Below, in pieces: positions 31,043 through 41,253 of a DNA stretch of 64,000 nucleotides. Both the position numbers and the translations under genes were made by a program. Below the pieces are notes generated by a model. The model saw only the letters and a list, made by a program, of their open reading frames with translations. It was not told where the DNA came from and did no database searches. Source of the stretch: Asanoa hainanensis. Its GTDB lineage: Bacteria; Actinomycetota; Actinomycetes; Mycobacteriales; Micromonosporaceae. The DNA lies in contig NZ_FZPH01000010.1 in assembly GCF_900188485.1 (NCBI RefSeq), forward strand, positions 146,624 to 210,623. Direction: 5' to 3'. Within the stretch, counting starts at the first letter, position 1, and each line of letters begins with the position of its first letter.

Positions 31043-31877
31043 GGCGAAGATCGCATTCACCTTCGGTGCCACCGCCCACGCCGTCGTCCACGCAGGAGCC
31101 ACCCCGGTCTTCGCCGACATCACCCCAGAAACCTTCACCCTCGACCCGGACGCCGCCGCAGCCGCGATCACCCCCCGCACCGCCGCGATCATGCCCGTCC
31201 ACCTGTTCGGCCAACCAGCCGACATGCAACGCCTCACCGCCCTGGCAGAACTGCGCGGCCTTGTCGTCGTCGAGGACGCCGCGCAGGCCATCGGTGCCGC
31301 GCTCGACAGCACGCCGGTAGGCACCTTCGGCCACGCCGCCGCGTTCAGCTTCTACCCGACCAAGAACATGCACACCATCGAAGGCGGCATGATCGTCACA
31401 GCCGACAACCACGTGGCACACCGGCTCCGCCTCCTGCGCAACCAGGGCATGAACGGCCGCTACGAATACGAGATCGTCGGCTACCACGCCCGCACGACCG
31501 ACGTGTCCGCCGCCATCGGCCGCGTCCAACTCGCCGCCCTGCCCCGGCGCAACGCCTGCCGCCAGGCCAACGCTGCCTTCCTCAACGATCAGCTCTGCGG
31601 CGTGATCACCCCGCCGCTGCGCCCGGGCGCCGTGCACGTCTACCACCAGTACGTCATCCGCCACCCCGACCGCGACGCTCTTCGCCAGCACCTCGCTGAC
31701 CAGGGCATCGGAACCGACATCCACTATCCGGCGCCGGTGCACCACAGCCCTGCCTACAACGTGCCCGCCACATTGCCGCACACCGAACAGGCCACCGCCG
31801 AGGTGCTATCCCTGCCGGTCCATCCCCACCTCACCGCCCTTGACCTGGCCCGAATCGTGGCCGCGGTCAACCGATGA
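31029..31877 (+). pseudogene. DegT/DnrJ/EryC1 sugar aminotransferase lacking its N-terminus
   Basis: 282 residues if started at GTG 31029. Homology to PLP-dependent sugar aminotransferases begins at AFTFGATAHAVVHAGATPVFADI, which normally lies near residue 80, so about 75-80 residues are missing. The rest is well kept: VVVEDAAQAIGA, the PLP lysine in SFYPTKNMHTIEGGMI, MNGRYEYEIVGYHARTTDVSAA and HVYHQYVIRHP to the end. The family transfers an amino group to keto-sugar nucleotides. The stop overlaps the ATG of the dehydrogenase gene (ATGA). The missing segment includes part of the cofactor and dimer site, so activity is doubtful. No ribosome site is seen. Confidence 0.75.
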
Positions 31878-32935
31878 ACACCCCATTGCGAGCGGGACTC
31901 ATCGGCCTGGGCATGATGGGCCGCCACCACGCCCGCATCCTCAGCCAGCTCCCGGGCGTGCAACTCGTCGCCGCTGCCGATTCCAGCGGAGACCCTCACC
32001 ACGCCGCCGCGAACATTCCGGTCGTCGCCAATGTCGAGCAGCTCCTTGCACACCGACTCGACTACTGCGTGGTCGCCGTTCCCACCGCCGACCACGCCCA
32101 AATCGGCTTCGCCCTCGCTGCGGCGGGCATCCCCGCACTAATCGAAAAGCCACTCGCGCCGGACCTGGCCACCGCACGAGCCCTCGCCGTAGCATTCGAC
32201 GCTGCCGGCCTCATCGCCGCCGTCGGCCACACCGAGCGGTACAACCCAGCGCTTCGAGCCCTACGCGCGCGTCTTGCGGATGGTGCGCTCGGCACGCTTT
32301 ACCAAATCAGCACGCGGCGGCAAGGCCCCTACCCACCACGGGTCCGAGACGTCGGCGTCGTGTTCGACCTCGCCACCCACGACCTGGACGTCACCACCTG
32401 GGTCACGGGCATGCCGCTGGTCTCCCTCGCCGCCCGCACCGTCGCCCGCAGCGGTCGAATCGCCGAAGACCTCGTCGTCATCCTCGGCGAACTCAGCGAC
32501 GGCACCGTCACCAGCCACCTCGTCAACTGGCTGTCACCACTAAAAGAACGCGTCACGACCGCCACCGGCGCCAACGGCTGCCTCGCCGCCGACACCGTCC
32601 ACGGCGACCTCACCTTCTACGCCAACGGTTCCGCTAAGACCGAATGGGCCGCCGCCGAGGTGTTCCGCGGGGTCACCGAGGGCGACATCACTAGATACGC
32701 CATCCCCAAACGGGAACCGCTGCTCGGCGAGCACGAAGCGTTCCGCGACGCCATACTCGGCAAAGACGCACCCATCGTGACCCTCTGGCAAGCCGCCGCG
32801 ACGATCGCCGCCGCCGAAGCGGTCCTCACCTCGGCAACCACCGGCGGCACCGCTGCGCCTGAGCAACCTCGGATACCTCGGCCGCGCCTGGCGAGCGACT
32901 ACGCATTGGCTACCACGGACCCGTCCTCCAGATAG
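31874..32935 (+). CDS. Gfo/Idh/MocA-family NAD(P)-dependent sugar dehydrogenase
   Basis: 353 residues, ATG 31874 overlapping the DegT stop. N-terminal Rossmann fold AGLIGLGMMGRHHARIL and the family's EKP motif in IPALIEKPLAPD, then VGHTERYNPALRAL and the second-domain helix with DVGVVFDLATHDLDV, whose DxxxH is typical of nucleotide-sugar oxidases. Together with a DegT enzyme it would oxidise and aminate a sugar nucleotide, e.g. at C3 of a UDP-HexNAc. This is inference from the pair; a truncated partner suggests a broken pathway, yet this gene looks intact. The 3' end overlaps an opposing small ORF. Confidence 0.82.
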   Translation: MNTPLRAGLIGLGMMGRHHARILSQLPGVQLVAAADSSGDPHHAAANIPVVANVEQLLAHRLDYCVVAVPTADHAQIGFALAAAGIPALIEKPLAPDLATARALAVAFDAAGLIAAVGHTERYNPALRALRARLADGALGTLYQISTRRQGPYPPRVRDVGVVFDLATHDLDVTTWVTGMPLVSLAARTVARSGRIAEDLVVILGELSDGTVTSHLVNWLSPLKERVTTATGANGCLAADTVHGDLTFYANGSAKTEWAAAEVFRGVTEGDITRYAIPKREPLLGEHEAFRDAILGKDAPIVTLWQAAATIAAAEAVLTSATTGGTAAPEQPRIPRPRLASDYALATTDPSSR

Positions 32936-33111
32936 ACGCCACCGTGATCGATGGCCGCGAGACCCGCGGCGGCCCGGCGAGCGAGCCGGGGAATCAACAC
33001 GTCACCCAGCCGGGACGGATCGACGAACTCGAACCGATCCAACTCATCCGCGCACAACCGGATCGCGGCGATCCGCTCCGCGCTCAACACACCACCGTCG
33101 AACAGGAACAT
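32899..33111 (-). CDS. Small ORF of unknown function, possible C-terminal gene remnant
   Basis: 70 residues from ATG 33111: FLFDGGVLSAERIAAIR and IPRLARRAAAGLAAIDHGG. The frame remains open and protein-like back to a stop near 33,183, without another start, so this may be the end of a truncated gene. It overlaps the dehydrogenase 3' end by 37 bp. No family is recognised. Confidence 0.35.
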   Translation of the reverse strand: MFLFDGGVLSAERIAAIRLCADELDRFEFVDPSRLGDVLIPRLARRAAAGLAAIDHGGVYLEDGSVVANA

Positions 33112-33216
33112 CAGCCCGCCATCCCACGGCGCGCTCGGCGGGAGCGCGAGGGGTCGTCGGGCATCGTCTGCCCACGGTAAGAGCTAACTATGAAGAGCCG
33201 GGCACGGTGCAGCGGT

Positions 33217-33411
33217 CTGGATCGAGCCGCGGATCGGGGTTCGCGTCCCTGTCCGACCCGCTGAGCCGGGTCTACTACGACCGCAAGAGATCCGATGGCA
33301 AGAAACACAACGCCGCCCTCATCTGAATCGCCCGCCGCCGTGTTGACGTCTTGCACGGCATGCTCCGCACCGCAACGCCCTACCACACCACAAACCAGCA
33401 GAAGAGCTCAC
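33217..33411 (+). pseudogene. IS110-family transposase C-terminal remnant
   Basis: The plus frame reads FASLSDPLSRVYYDRKRSDGKKHNAALI, then TGA at 33,325, then IARRRVDVLHGMLR. This matches the transposase_20 end of IS110 elements ('YYdRKRaeGKkHn.A...LARRr.dvL..mLr'). The catalytic Ser region and the N-terminal DEDD domain are absent. Confidence 0.6.
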
Positions 33412-33548
33412 CCTCGCCGCTTGAGCACAGCCCATAGGGACACCCCGGAAATCCCCTCGGTAAGGGCAGCGGGGGTCAGATTCGACGGTCTGCCGATCGC
33501 CCCGTCCGTGTGCAGGTCTTGGCCGACGTCGGTTGGTCGCGGCGATCA

Positions 33549-33854
33549 TTAACGGATCGCAGGCTCCGGCGTCAGCAGGTAGAAGGCGGTCGCGGAGTCG
33601 CTGTCGACCGTGAGCTCGAACCAGCGGTCGTCGACCCACGACAGCTCAGCGGTCAGGGACGGCGGCTGCTTGCCCTGCTGCCGCGCCACCGACCGGGTGA
33701 GGCGCAGCTGCGCCAGCGCGCTGCGCCACCGCACGAGCAGATCGCGCGGCCACGCCGAATACGACGCGGGCACGCCGTTGATTCGTTCCGACTCACGGCG
33801 CTCGCCGTCAACGGTCAAGAAGTCCTTCAGGGAGGTCTCGTGCAAGTCGGGCAT
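33549..33854 (-). CDS. Hypothetical protein in the island
   Basis: 101 residues from ATG 33854. It is rich in Trp and charged residues (ASYSAWPRDLLVRWRSALAQL, LTAELSWVDDRWFELTVDSDS) and looks like a real soluble protein, with an N-terminal helix region and a C-terminal β-rich part. No family, signal peptide or partner is recognised, and there is no clear ribosome site. It could be a remnant of a larger phage or element gene. Confidence 0.5.
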   Translation of the reverse strand: MPDLHETSLKDFLTVDGERRESERINGVPASYSAWPRDLLVRWRSALAQLRLTRSVARQQGKQPPSLTAELSWVDDRWFELTVDSDSATAFYLLTPEPAIR

Positions 33855-34578
33855 CGTGCTGTACTCGCCTTCGGTTTGCGCCGCCTACGACTGGGGGTCC
33901 AGCAGACCGAAGCGATCTCGGTGTCTCCTAAATTCCCCGTAGCGTGGAAGTCACCAGATTGAGTGACGCTCCCTCAACACCGGCCGACTGCATCTGCTGA
34001 AAGCGGCAAGCGCGACGCCGGATTTCCGCTGCATCCTCGAAACACGCACTCCAGACTGCTCCCGCGAGCCACTCGGACATGAAGATCACGATCTACGACT
34101 GGCTAGGTGTCGAGCACGAGTGAATGCTCGACGAGTCGCTCTAGGCGGATCTTCCAGTTGAAGGCCATCTTTGTCCGCTCTTGAGCCTTGCAGTATCTTT
34201 TGTAGGGCATTGGAGGTGGGGCGGCGACCTAACTCGTGGTGTTTACGGTCTGTTTCTAGGCCGCATGACTGTCGGCATTTTCCGTGATTGCGGACGAAGA
34301 CCACTGGGATCGAGCCATTTCGGCTGGCACTGCCGGGGGTTCGACTTCACCTGTGCTTCATCTAGTTCTTGTAAGCCATCTATTATGACCTAATTCGGTC
34401 ATAATCTTTTATTCATACAAAGAATGCCAGATCCGTCGATGTAGAGTGCGGACGAGGGGCGCAAGCATCTCCAAATGGGGCAATTGGTTGGCCTGTATCA
34501 CTGGCTGTTACTTATTGACTACGAGATCGATTTGTTTATAGCGTCTGGCTACTTTCGGCTGCGCCTTGAGGAGGCACG
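33855..34578. other. 724-bp spacer without a gene, A+T-richer toward the RHS gene
   Basis: No convincing coding frame. From about 34,150 the base composition becomes markedly A+T-rich for this genome. A hairpin GTCGAGCA/TGCTCGAC lies at 34,109-34,132 just behind a 14-codon frame (ATG 34079). The segment must hold the promoter of the RHS gene. Confidence 0.6.
34109..34132. terminator. Small hairpin in the spacer before the RHS gene
   Basis: GTCGAGCA and TGCTCGAC pair perfectly over 8 bp with an 8-nt loop. No T-run. Confidence 0.3.
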
Positions 34579-37500
34579 GTGGGTGGTCGGTGGGCCTTGA
34601 GCCCTGCGCGTCATCGTTCGGGTGGTTACAGACGCCGTTTTCATAAGTTGACCGATCGAGGTGTGGCGGTCTTCGTCGCATTGGTGCTGGTCATTACGCT
34701 GGGTCAAGTTGTAGAGCGTCCTGCTGTGGCGGTCGCTGGTCCGGTCCAGCCGTTGACAGCGGTCGAGCCGCAGGTGTTGGAGCGGCCTGACAGGATGTCG
34801 GCGTTGATCACGGCGCGGATGACGGGTCGCCGGGTGCGGATCTCCGGGATGACGTCGGGGACGGCCGAGTACGTGGCTCTGCCGGAGGGTCAGATCGAAG
34901 CGCAGCTGAGCGCCGGTGTCGTGCGTCTTCGGCGCGGCGATGGCTGGGTGCCGGTTGATCTGACGTTGCGTGAGCAGCCGGACGGGTCGATTGCTGCTGT
35001 GGCGGATCCACACGAGGTGCGGTTGTCTGGGGCCCGATCCGGCGGTGGCGTGGGCGAGTTGGCGGGTGTGGGTGTCGGGGCTGGACGGTTGTCGTTGGGT
35101 TGGTCGGGCCCGTTGGCGGCGCCTGTCCTGTCCGGTAACCGTGCCACGTATCCGGAGGCGCTTCCCGGTGTCGATCTAGTTGTCGAAGTCTCCCGCGATG
35201 GTGTCGAGACGTTCCTGATCGTGAAGTCCGCGGCCGCTGTGGACCGGGTCAGAGCCGTGCGGTTCCCGGTGTCAGGCAAGAAGGTCGCGTCGTTCAAGCG
35301 CGACGCGGGAGGGAACGTCACGTTCGTCGACGCGGCGGGCAGAACGGTTGCGACGTCGGCGGCACCGGCGATGTGGGATGCCTCGTCCAACGCTAAGGGC
35401 GGCGCGTTGGCTCTGCGGACCAAGGTCGGCTCCACTGTCCGCCGTACGGCTGCACGGTCAGGGACGCCTGCCGCAGTGGAGCTCGCATTGACCCCCGACG
35501 CCGATTGGCTGTCGTCCTCGGATCGGGTCTTCCCCATCACCATCGACCCGTCCATCACCATCGGCTCCACGACCTTTGACACATACGTCAAGGACGGTGA
35601 CACAGCCGACCGCTCGGGCGAGAACGCGATGATGCTGGGCCGCGCCGGCGGCGCGAACCCGGGGGTGGCCCGGTCCTTCACCGCCTGGAACGTGAGCGCT
35701 CTGCGCGGCCATACCGTCACCTCAGCGACGACGTCGTTCTGGAACTATTACGCTCCGTCCTGCGCCGGCAAGGCGTGGCAGATCTGGACGACAGGCGCGG
35801 TCAACTCGTCGACCCGCTGGACGAACCAGCCGACGTGGGACTTCATGGAGGGCGAGTCGACGGCCACCCGCGGGTTCGACGCGTCGTGCGACGACGGCTG
35901 GATCAACATGACGTCCACCAACTTCTTCAACCGTGCCGCTCAGGCCCAGGTATCGACGGCGTACATGGGGATCCGGGCCAAGGACGAGACGGACCTGTCG
36001 GCGTGGAAGGAGCTCCGGACCAACCACACCGCCAACGCAAACCACATCCCGACGACCACCGTCACCTACAACGCCTCCGCCGGCGTACCGGCACGGGCCA
36101 CGGTGCCGTCGACGACCTGTGTGATCGGGAGCGGCCGACCGTTCATCAACACCACGACACCGCAGTTCAAGGCTCAGGTCACCGACCCCGAGGGTGCGCA
36201 GGTCTCGGCGAACTACGAGTGGTACGTGACCAACACGACCAACCGGCTCGGCTCCTCGGTCCAAGGACCCGGTGCATCGGGGTCGTGGCTGCCGCCCGCA
36301 GTTGTACCGGCGGGGCAGCTCGCAAATGGCGGCACCTACTCATGGCGGGTGCAGGGCCTCGACGGTCTTGGCTACGGCCGGTGGGCGTCGTGGTGCGAGT
36401 TCACCGTCGACACCACCGCACCCGCAACGGCGCCGACGGTGTCGTCCTCGAACTACCTGGAAGGCTCGTGGTCCGGCGGCGCCGGAACCGCAGCGTCGTT
36501 CACCTTCGGCGCCTCGGGCGTGGCCGATGTGGCCAGCTACGAGTACGACCTGGACGTCAACCCGCCCGCGCAGTCAGTCAACGCCACAGCGTTAGGTGCC
36601 GGCGCGAGCGTGTCCGTCCCGGTTCCCAACGATGGCCCGCACACCCTCTACGTCCGCGCGGTCGACCGCGCGGGAAACCGGTCGCCGACGAAGGCGTACG
36701 TGTTCAACGCGGGTGCGGGTGGCGTGACAGCGCCTGGCACCGGTGACATCACCGCGGCGAAGGCGGCGATCACGACCGTGGCGGCTCCTGCGGTGACGTC
36801 GGTGACGTACCAGTGGCGGCGCGGTGACGCCGACGCCTGGACCACGATCCCGGCCGCGAACGTCACCAAGGCCGTCGGCGGCGGCGCCGTGACCTGGCCA
36901 CTGCCCACCACCGGGGGCGGGCAGTTCGAAAAGCTGAACTGGGACGTCGCGAAGACCCTCAATGACGCCGAGACGGGCCCCGATCCGTTGGACGGGCCGT
37001 TCCAACTCCGGGCGTTGTTCAACACCGGCGCGGGCTCGAGCGCGGTCGCGTTGACGTTCGACAAGAACAACTCCTCCGCGGCCACCTCCTCGGTAGGGCC
37101 ATGCGCGGTGAACCTGATCACTGGCAACTGCGGTCTGGATGACAGCGACGTGTCGGTCGACTCCTATGGCACGGACCTGACTGTGACCCGCAGCTTCAAC
37201 ACCCGCCAGCCAGCCAAGACCGACACCGCGAACATGTTCGGACCCGGCTGGGTGTCCAGCGCCATCGTCGAAGACTCCGAGGCCCCCTACACCAGCCTGA
37301 CCCGGACTGGCTCCCTGGTCCAGGTTGGTTTGCCAGAGGGCGACACCATCGGGTTCGGCAAGAAAGGCGCGATCACGGGCGGTGAGTCGTTCACCCCCGA
37401 GGTCGGCATGGAAGACCTCAAGCTGACCTACACCAGCGCGTCCGACTCGTACACGCTGTCGGACCAGGATGGCAACGTCGCGACCTTCACCCGGGTATCC

Positions 37501-40500
37501 GGCGCGCCGGCAGGCCTCTACAACCCCACTGCGGTCACCGTTCCGGGGTCCGGTCAGACCACCACCCTGTCCTGGCAGTCCGCGACCGTGGCCGGGGCGA
37601 CCGTGGTCCGCCCAACTCGGATGCTCGCACCCGTGCCGAACGGTGTCACCTGTACCGCGATGGTTCGCGGCTGCCGGGCCCTGAACCTCACCTACGCCAC
37701 CACCACAACCGCCACGGGTACCGCCGAGACGCAGTGGGGCGACTACACCGGCCGCGTCAAGGAAATCACCTTCACCGCCTGGGACCCGGACCTGAGCACC
37801 CCAGCCATGCGCACCATAGCGATGGCCCGCTACGCCTACGACAACACCGGCAAGCTCCGCGCGTCCTGGGACCCACGCCTGGACTGGACAGACACCTCCG
37901 TTACCCGGCACCTGTGGGACCGCTACGCGTACAACGCCGACGGCACCCTCGCCTGGGTCCTTCCGAACGCCGAACCTGGATGGCGGCTCAACTACACCAC
38001 CGTCCCCGCCGACTCCGGCGCTGGACGTCTCGCGTCTGCTTCCCGCGCCGCCGCTGTCATCGGACCGACGGGTGCCGGCCCGATCGTCTCCGCGATCTTC
38101 CCCGGCACTGCCGAATTCCCGGGCCCAGGACGACTATGCGCGGACATCGAGAGCTCAGGCACCGCCAACGGCACCACCATCAAAACGTTCAACTGCAACG
38201 GCACCGGAGCACAAAATTGGGCCTTCCACAGCGACGGCACCATCCGCGGCCTCGGCAAATGCCTCAGCGTCTCCGGGAACTCCACCGCCAACAACGCACT
38301 CATCGTCCTCTGGACCTGCGACGGCTCACCCGGACAGCAATGGCGGCCAACCGATAACGGCACGCTGGTCAACCCAAACTCCGGCAAATGCCTCGACAAC
38401 CCCAACAGCAGCCCCTGGCCCGGCACCCAGCTCCAAATCTCGACCTGCGGCACCGGCGTGAACCCGGCGCAGGACTGGACCACCAGCCTATCCACCGTGG
38501 TCTACCGCGTGCCCACCTCAGGGACCGGCGCCGCATACGACCTGTCCGGCACCCAGACCGCCCGCTGGGGCCAGACCGAGCCACCCACCGACGCCGCCGC
38601 CGTCTACCCGGCCACCCAAATCCCCACCGGCAACCAGGGCGCCGGCACCGCCCCCGACTCCTACGAACGAGCCACCGTCACCTACCTCGACGCCAACGCC
38701 CGCCAAGTCAACACCGCACAACCCGGCGGCAACATCACGGCCACCTGGTACGACCGGTACGGCAACACGATCAGGGAACTGACCGCCGCCAACCGCGAAG
38801 CAGCGCTGGACGCCAGCGGCAGCGACAACGCCGGCCAGGAAGCCGACCTCGCGAAAATTCGGTCGACTCTCAGCACCTACAGCGCAGACGGGCAGCGTCT
38901 CACCGACACGTGGAGCCCCGAACACGACACCATGCTCGCCGACGGATCAATCGTCAGCGCGCGTACGCGCACCCGATCCGTATACGACGAAGGTGCCCCC
39001 AACGGCGGCCCCTACAACCTGGTCACCACACAAGTTGTCTCCGCCTGCTACGGCTCAGGAGCCTGCGCCGAAGCCGAACCACGCGTAACCAAAACCGAAT
39101 ACGACTGGACGCTACGGCAGCCCACCAAGGTCACCCAAGACCACGGCGGCCTCAACCTGGCGACCCGCACCAGCTACGACTCCGTCACCGGCCTCGTCCT
39201 GGCCACCACCGCCCCGCGCGGCGGCACCGTCGACACCACACCCTCAACCCGCAAAACGACCTTTTACCGGTCCACATCCGGTTCCGGGTACACAGAATGC
39301 GACTCCAAACCAGAATGGGCCAACCTGACCTGCCGCACCGAACCCGGCGGACAACCCGGATCAGGCCCCGAACTCCCCGCCACCATCACCACGTACGACA
39401 TCTTCAACCAACCACGAGTCGTAACGGAGAAGATCTCCACCGGCACGCTCCGCACCACCACAACCACCTACGACGCGGCCGGACGCGGCTACGAGCGAAC
39501 CGTCACCGCAGCCGCTGGCCTCGGTACGGGCGTGCCCAAACAGCGAACCGTCTATGACCAAGCGACCGGACGCGCCACGCGCACTCAATCAATCGACAGT
39601 GGCGGATCGGTCACCGCACAGGTCATCCGCCAATACGACGCATACGGCCGGCAGACCAGCTACACCGACGCAGACGGCACCACCTCAACCACCACCTACG
39701 ACATGGCCTCACGACCCGCCACCACCAACGACGGCAAGACAACCCGCACCTACACCTACGACGGCGGAAACGAACGCCGCGGCCTCGTCACCGGCATCAG
39801 CGACGGACAAGCCGGCGCATTCGCCGCTTCCTACGACGCCGACGGGAACCTCACCACCCAAACCTGGCCAACCGGCACCAGTGCCGGCACCAGCTACGAC
39901 AGCACCGGCACCGCCACCGCATTGACCTACAACAAACCAGGCTGCGGACAAGCCGACTGCACCCTCTACACCGAGACCATCACCGAGAACACCCACGGAC
40001 AGTGGAGGCAGCACGCCTCCACCCTTTCCGGGCAAAACCACACCTACGACAACGCCGGACGCCTCACCACCGTCGAAGACACCGTCAACGGCGAATGCAC
40101 CACCCGCGCCTACGGCTACGACAACGCCACCAACCGAACCTCAACGACCACCTACGCCCCCGACAGCGGCGGCACCTGCCAAATCACCTCCCCAAGCGCC
40201 TCCACCACGAAGACGTTCGACGCCGCCGACCGAATCACTACCGGCGGCACCGGCTACGACGCGCTCGGCCGCACCACCACGGTTGCCGCCGAGGACACCA
40301 CCAACGCGGGCGGCGGACAAATCACCGTCTCGTACCACCACACCAACTTGGTCCGTTCGATCACCCAGGGTTCTCGAAGCACCATCTACACGCTCGACGT
40401 CACCAAAGAGCGCATCCGAACGTGGACTGATAATGCACAGGGAATCGCAGTAACGGCTACACATCACTACGACAGCGACGACGACAACCCCGCTTGGACG

Positions 40501-41253
40501 CAAGAGACGGGTAACCGATACACCCGCGCGATCAGCTCAATCGACGGCCTCGTCGGCATCTACGACAGTGATGACGGAGAAATTGATTGGCAATTGTCGA
40601 ACCTGCACGGCGATCTGGTGGTCACCGTTGTCGGCACAGCCAATGGAATATCATCCGCACACGAGGCCACTGAGTACGGCGACATGCGCAGCCCCACCGA
40701 CACCGGGAATCGCCGTTACGGATGGCTAGGCGCCAAACAACGGGCTGCCGACACGCCAGCTGGTATCGTCCTCATGGGCGTCCGCCTTTACAACAGCGCC
40801 ACGGCCAGGTTCCTGTCCGTCGATCCGGTTGAAGGGGGCAGCTGTAACGCGTACGAGTACGCATGCGGCGATCCTGTCAACAAGGAAGACCTTGACGGCA
40901 AGAAGGCCAAATGGCTCGTCCGGGCATGCCAATCGTTCAAGAACTGGTGTGCGCGGGGAGTGGGAAACCTCGCGAGACTCTATTCGCGGGGATCTCAGTA
41001 CGGCATAAATAGCTTCCTCTACGGTGCGTTTAGAGTTCGCAACGGGCTCGCCAGAGCCGGGAGCGTGATAAGGAAAACGTCTGTTCGGTGTCTCCGATTC
41101 CCGAACGCTGGCGGTTTCGGTTGTGACCTACGTTATGGAGGAACACGGAAATTTGGCATTCACTACCATCGCAGCAAGAACGGGAAGTACCGGCCGCACT
41201 ACCATCGTCGGCCCGGGATCGGCAAGCACCGGCCATGGGAAGGAGGATGGTGA
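34579..41253 (+). CDS. Secreted RHS/YD-repeat polymorphic toxin with internal ricin-type lectin and unassigned C-terminal tip
   Basis: 2224 residues from GTG 34579, with AGGAGG 7 nt before it. A long basic N-terminus and helix (VAVFVALVLVITLGQVV) form an export signal. Residues ~333-497 resemble a DNRLRE β-domain, followed by Ig-like segments. YD repeats start near residue 850 (SVDSYGTDLTVTRSFNTR). Residues ~1185-1300 are an inserted ricin B lectin with three Q-x-W motifs (AQNWAF, GQQWRP, AQDWTT). The RHS shell closes with VRLYNSATARFLSVDPVEGG and GDPVNKEDLDGK. Residues 2108-2224 are the variable tip: basic, four Cys, and an HxH-x9-HxH-x7-H array near the end. By analogy with other RHS proteins the tip is a toxin, perhaps a nuclease. 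Base composition drops over the tip. Confidence 0.9.
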   Translation: MGGRWALSPARHRSGGYRRRFHKLTDRGVAVFVALVLVITLGQVVERPAVAVAGPVQPLTAVEPQVLERPDRMSALITARMTGRRVRISGMTSGTAEYVALPEGQIEAQLSAGVVRLRRGDGWVPVDLTLREQPDGSIAAVADPHEVRLSGARSGGGVGELAGVGVGAGRLSLGWSGPLAAPVLSGNRATYPEALPGVDLVVEVSRDGVETFLIVKSAAAVDRVRAVRFPVSGKKVASFKRDAGGNVTFVDAAGRTVATSAAPAMWDASSNAKGGALALRTKVGSTVRRTAARSGTPAAVELALTPDADWLSSSDRVFPITIDPSITIGSTTFDTYVKDGDTADRSGENAMMLGRAGGANPGVARSFTAWNVSALRGHTVTSATTSFWNYYAPSCAGKAWQIWTTGAVNSSTRWTNQPTWDFMEGESTATRGFDASCDDGWINMTSTNFFNRAAQAQVSTAYMGIRAKDETDLSAWKELRTNHTANANHIPTTTVTYNASAGVPARATVPSTTCVIGSGRPFINTTTPQFKAQVTDPEGAQVSANYEWYVTNTTNRLGSSVQGPGASGSWLPPAVVPAGQLANGGTYSWRVQGLDGLGYGRWASWCEFTVDTTAPATAPTVSSSNYLEGSWSGGAGTAASFTFGASGVADVASYEYDLDVNPPAQSVNATALGAGASVSVPVPNDGPHTLYVRAVDRAGNRSPTKAYVFNAGAGGVTAPGTGDITAAKAAITTVAAPAVTSVTYQWRRGDADAWTTIPAANVTKAVGGGAVTWPLPTTGGGQFEKLNWDVAKTLNDAETGPDPLDGPFQLRALFNTGAGSSAVALTFDKNNSSAATSSVGPCAVNLITGNCGLDDSDVSVDSYGTDLTVTRSFNTRQPAKTDTANMFGPGWVSSAIVEDSEAPYTSLTRTGSLVQVGLPEGDTIGFGKKGAITGGESFTPEVGMEDLKLTYTSASDSYTLSDQDGNVATFTRVSGAPAGLYNPTAVTVPGSGQTTTLSWQSATVAGATVVRPTRMLAPVPNGVTCTAMVRGCRALNLTYATTTTATGTAETQWGDYTGRVKEITFTAWDPDLSTPAMRTIAMARYAYDNTGKLRASWDPRLDWTDTSVTRHLWDRYAYNADGTLAWVLPNAEPGWRLNYTTVPADSGAGRLASASRAAAVIGPTGAGPIVSAIFPGTAEFPGPGRLCADIESSGTANGTTIKTFNCNGTGAQNWAFHSDGTIRGLGKCLSVSGNSTANNALIVLWTCDGSPGQQWRPTDNGTLVNPNSGKCLDNPNSSPWPGTQLQISTCGTGVNPAQDWTTSLSTVVYRVPTSGTGAAYDLSGTQTARWGQTEPPTDAAAVYPATQIPTGNQGAGTAPDSYERATVTYLDANARQVNTAQPGGNITATWYDRYGNTIRELTAANREAALDASGSDNAGQEADLAKIRSTLSTYSADGQRLTDTWSPEHDTMLADGSIVSARTRTRSVYDEGAPNGGPYNLVTTQVVSACYGSGACAEAEPRVTKTEYDWTLRQPTKVTQDHGGLNLATRTSYDSVTGLVLATTAPRGGTVDTTPSTRKTTFYRSTSGSGYTECDSKPEWANLTCRTEPGGQPGSGPELPATITTYDIFNQPRVVTEKISTGTLRTTTTTYDAAGRGYERTVTAAAGLGTGVPKQRTVYDQATGRATRTQSIDSGGSVTAQVIRQYDAYGRQTSYTDADGTTSTTTYDMASRPATTNDGKTTRTYTYDGGNERRGLVTGISDGQAGAFAASYDADGNLTTQTWPTGTSAGTSYDSTGTATALTYNKPGCGQADCTLYTETITENTHGQWRQHASTLSGQNHTYDNAGRLTTVEDTVNGECTTRAYGYDNATNRTSTTTYAPDSGGTCQITSPSASTTKTFDAADRITTGGTGYDALGRTTTVAAEDTTNAGGGQITVSYHHTNLVRSITQGSRSTIYTLDVTKERIRTWTDNAQGIAVTATHHYDSDDDNPAWTQETGNRYTRAISSIDGLVGIYDSDDGEIDWQLSNLHGDLVVTVVGTANGISSAHEATEYGDMRSPTDTGNRRYGWLGAKQRAADTPAGIVLMGVRLYNSATARFLSVDPVEGGSCNAYEYACGDPVNKEDLDGKKAKWLVRACQSFKNWCARGVGNLARLYSRGSQYGINSFLYGAFRVRNGLARAGSVIRKTSVRCLRFPNAGGFGCDLRYGGTRKFGIHYHRSKNGKYRPHYHRRPGIGKHRPWEGGW

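Noticed and set aside
38388-39557. 389-codon plus-strand frame inside the RHS gene
   Set aside because: Arg/His/Pro-rich shadow of the C-rich RHS coding sequence.
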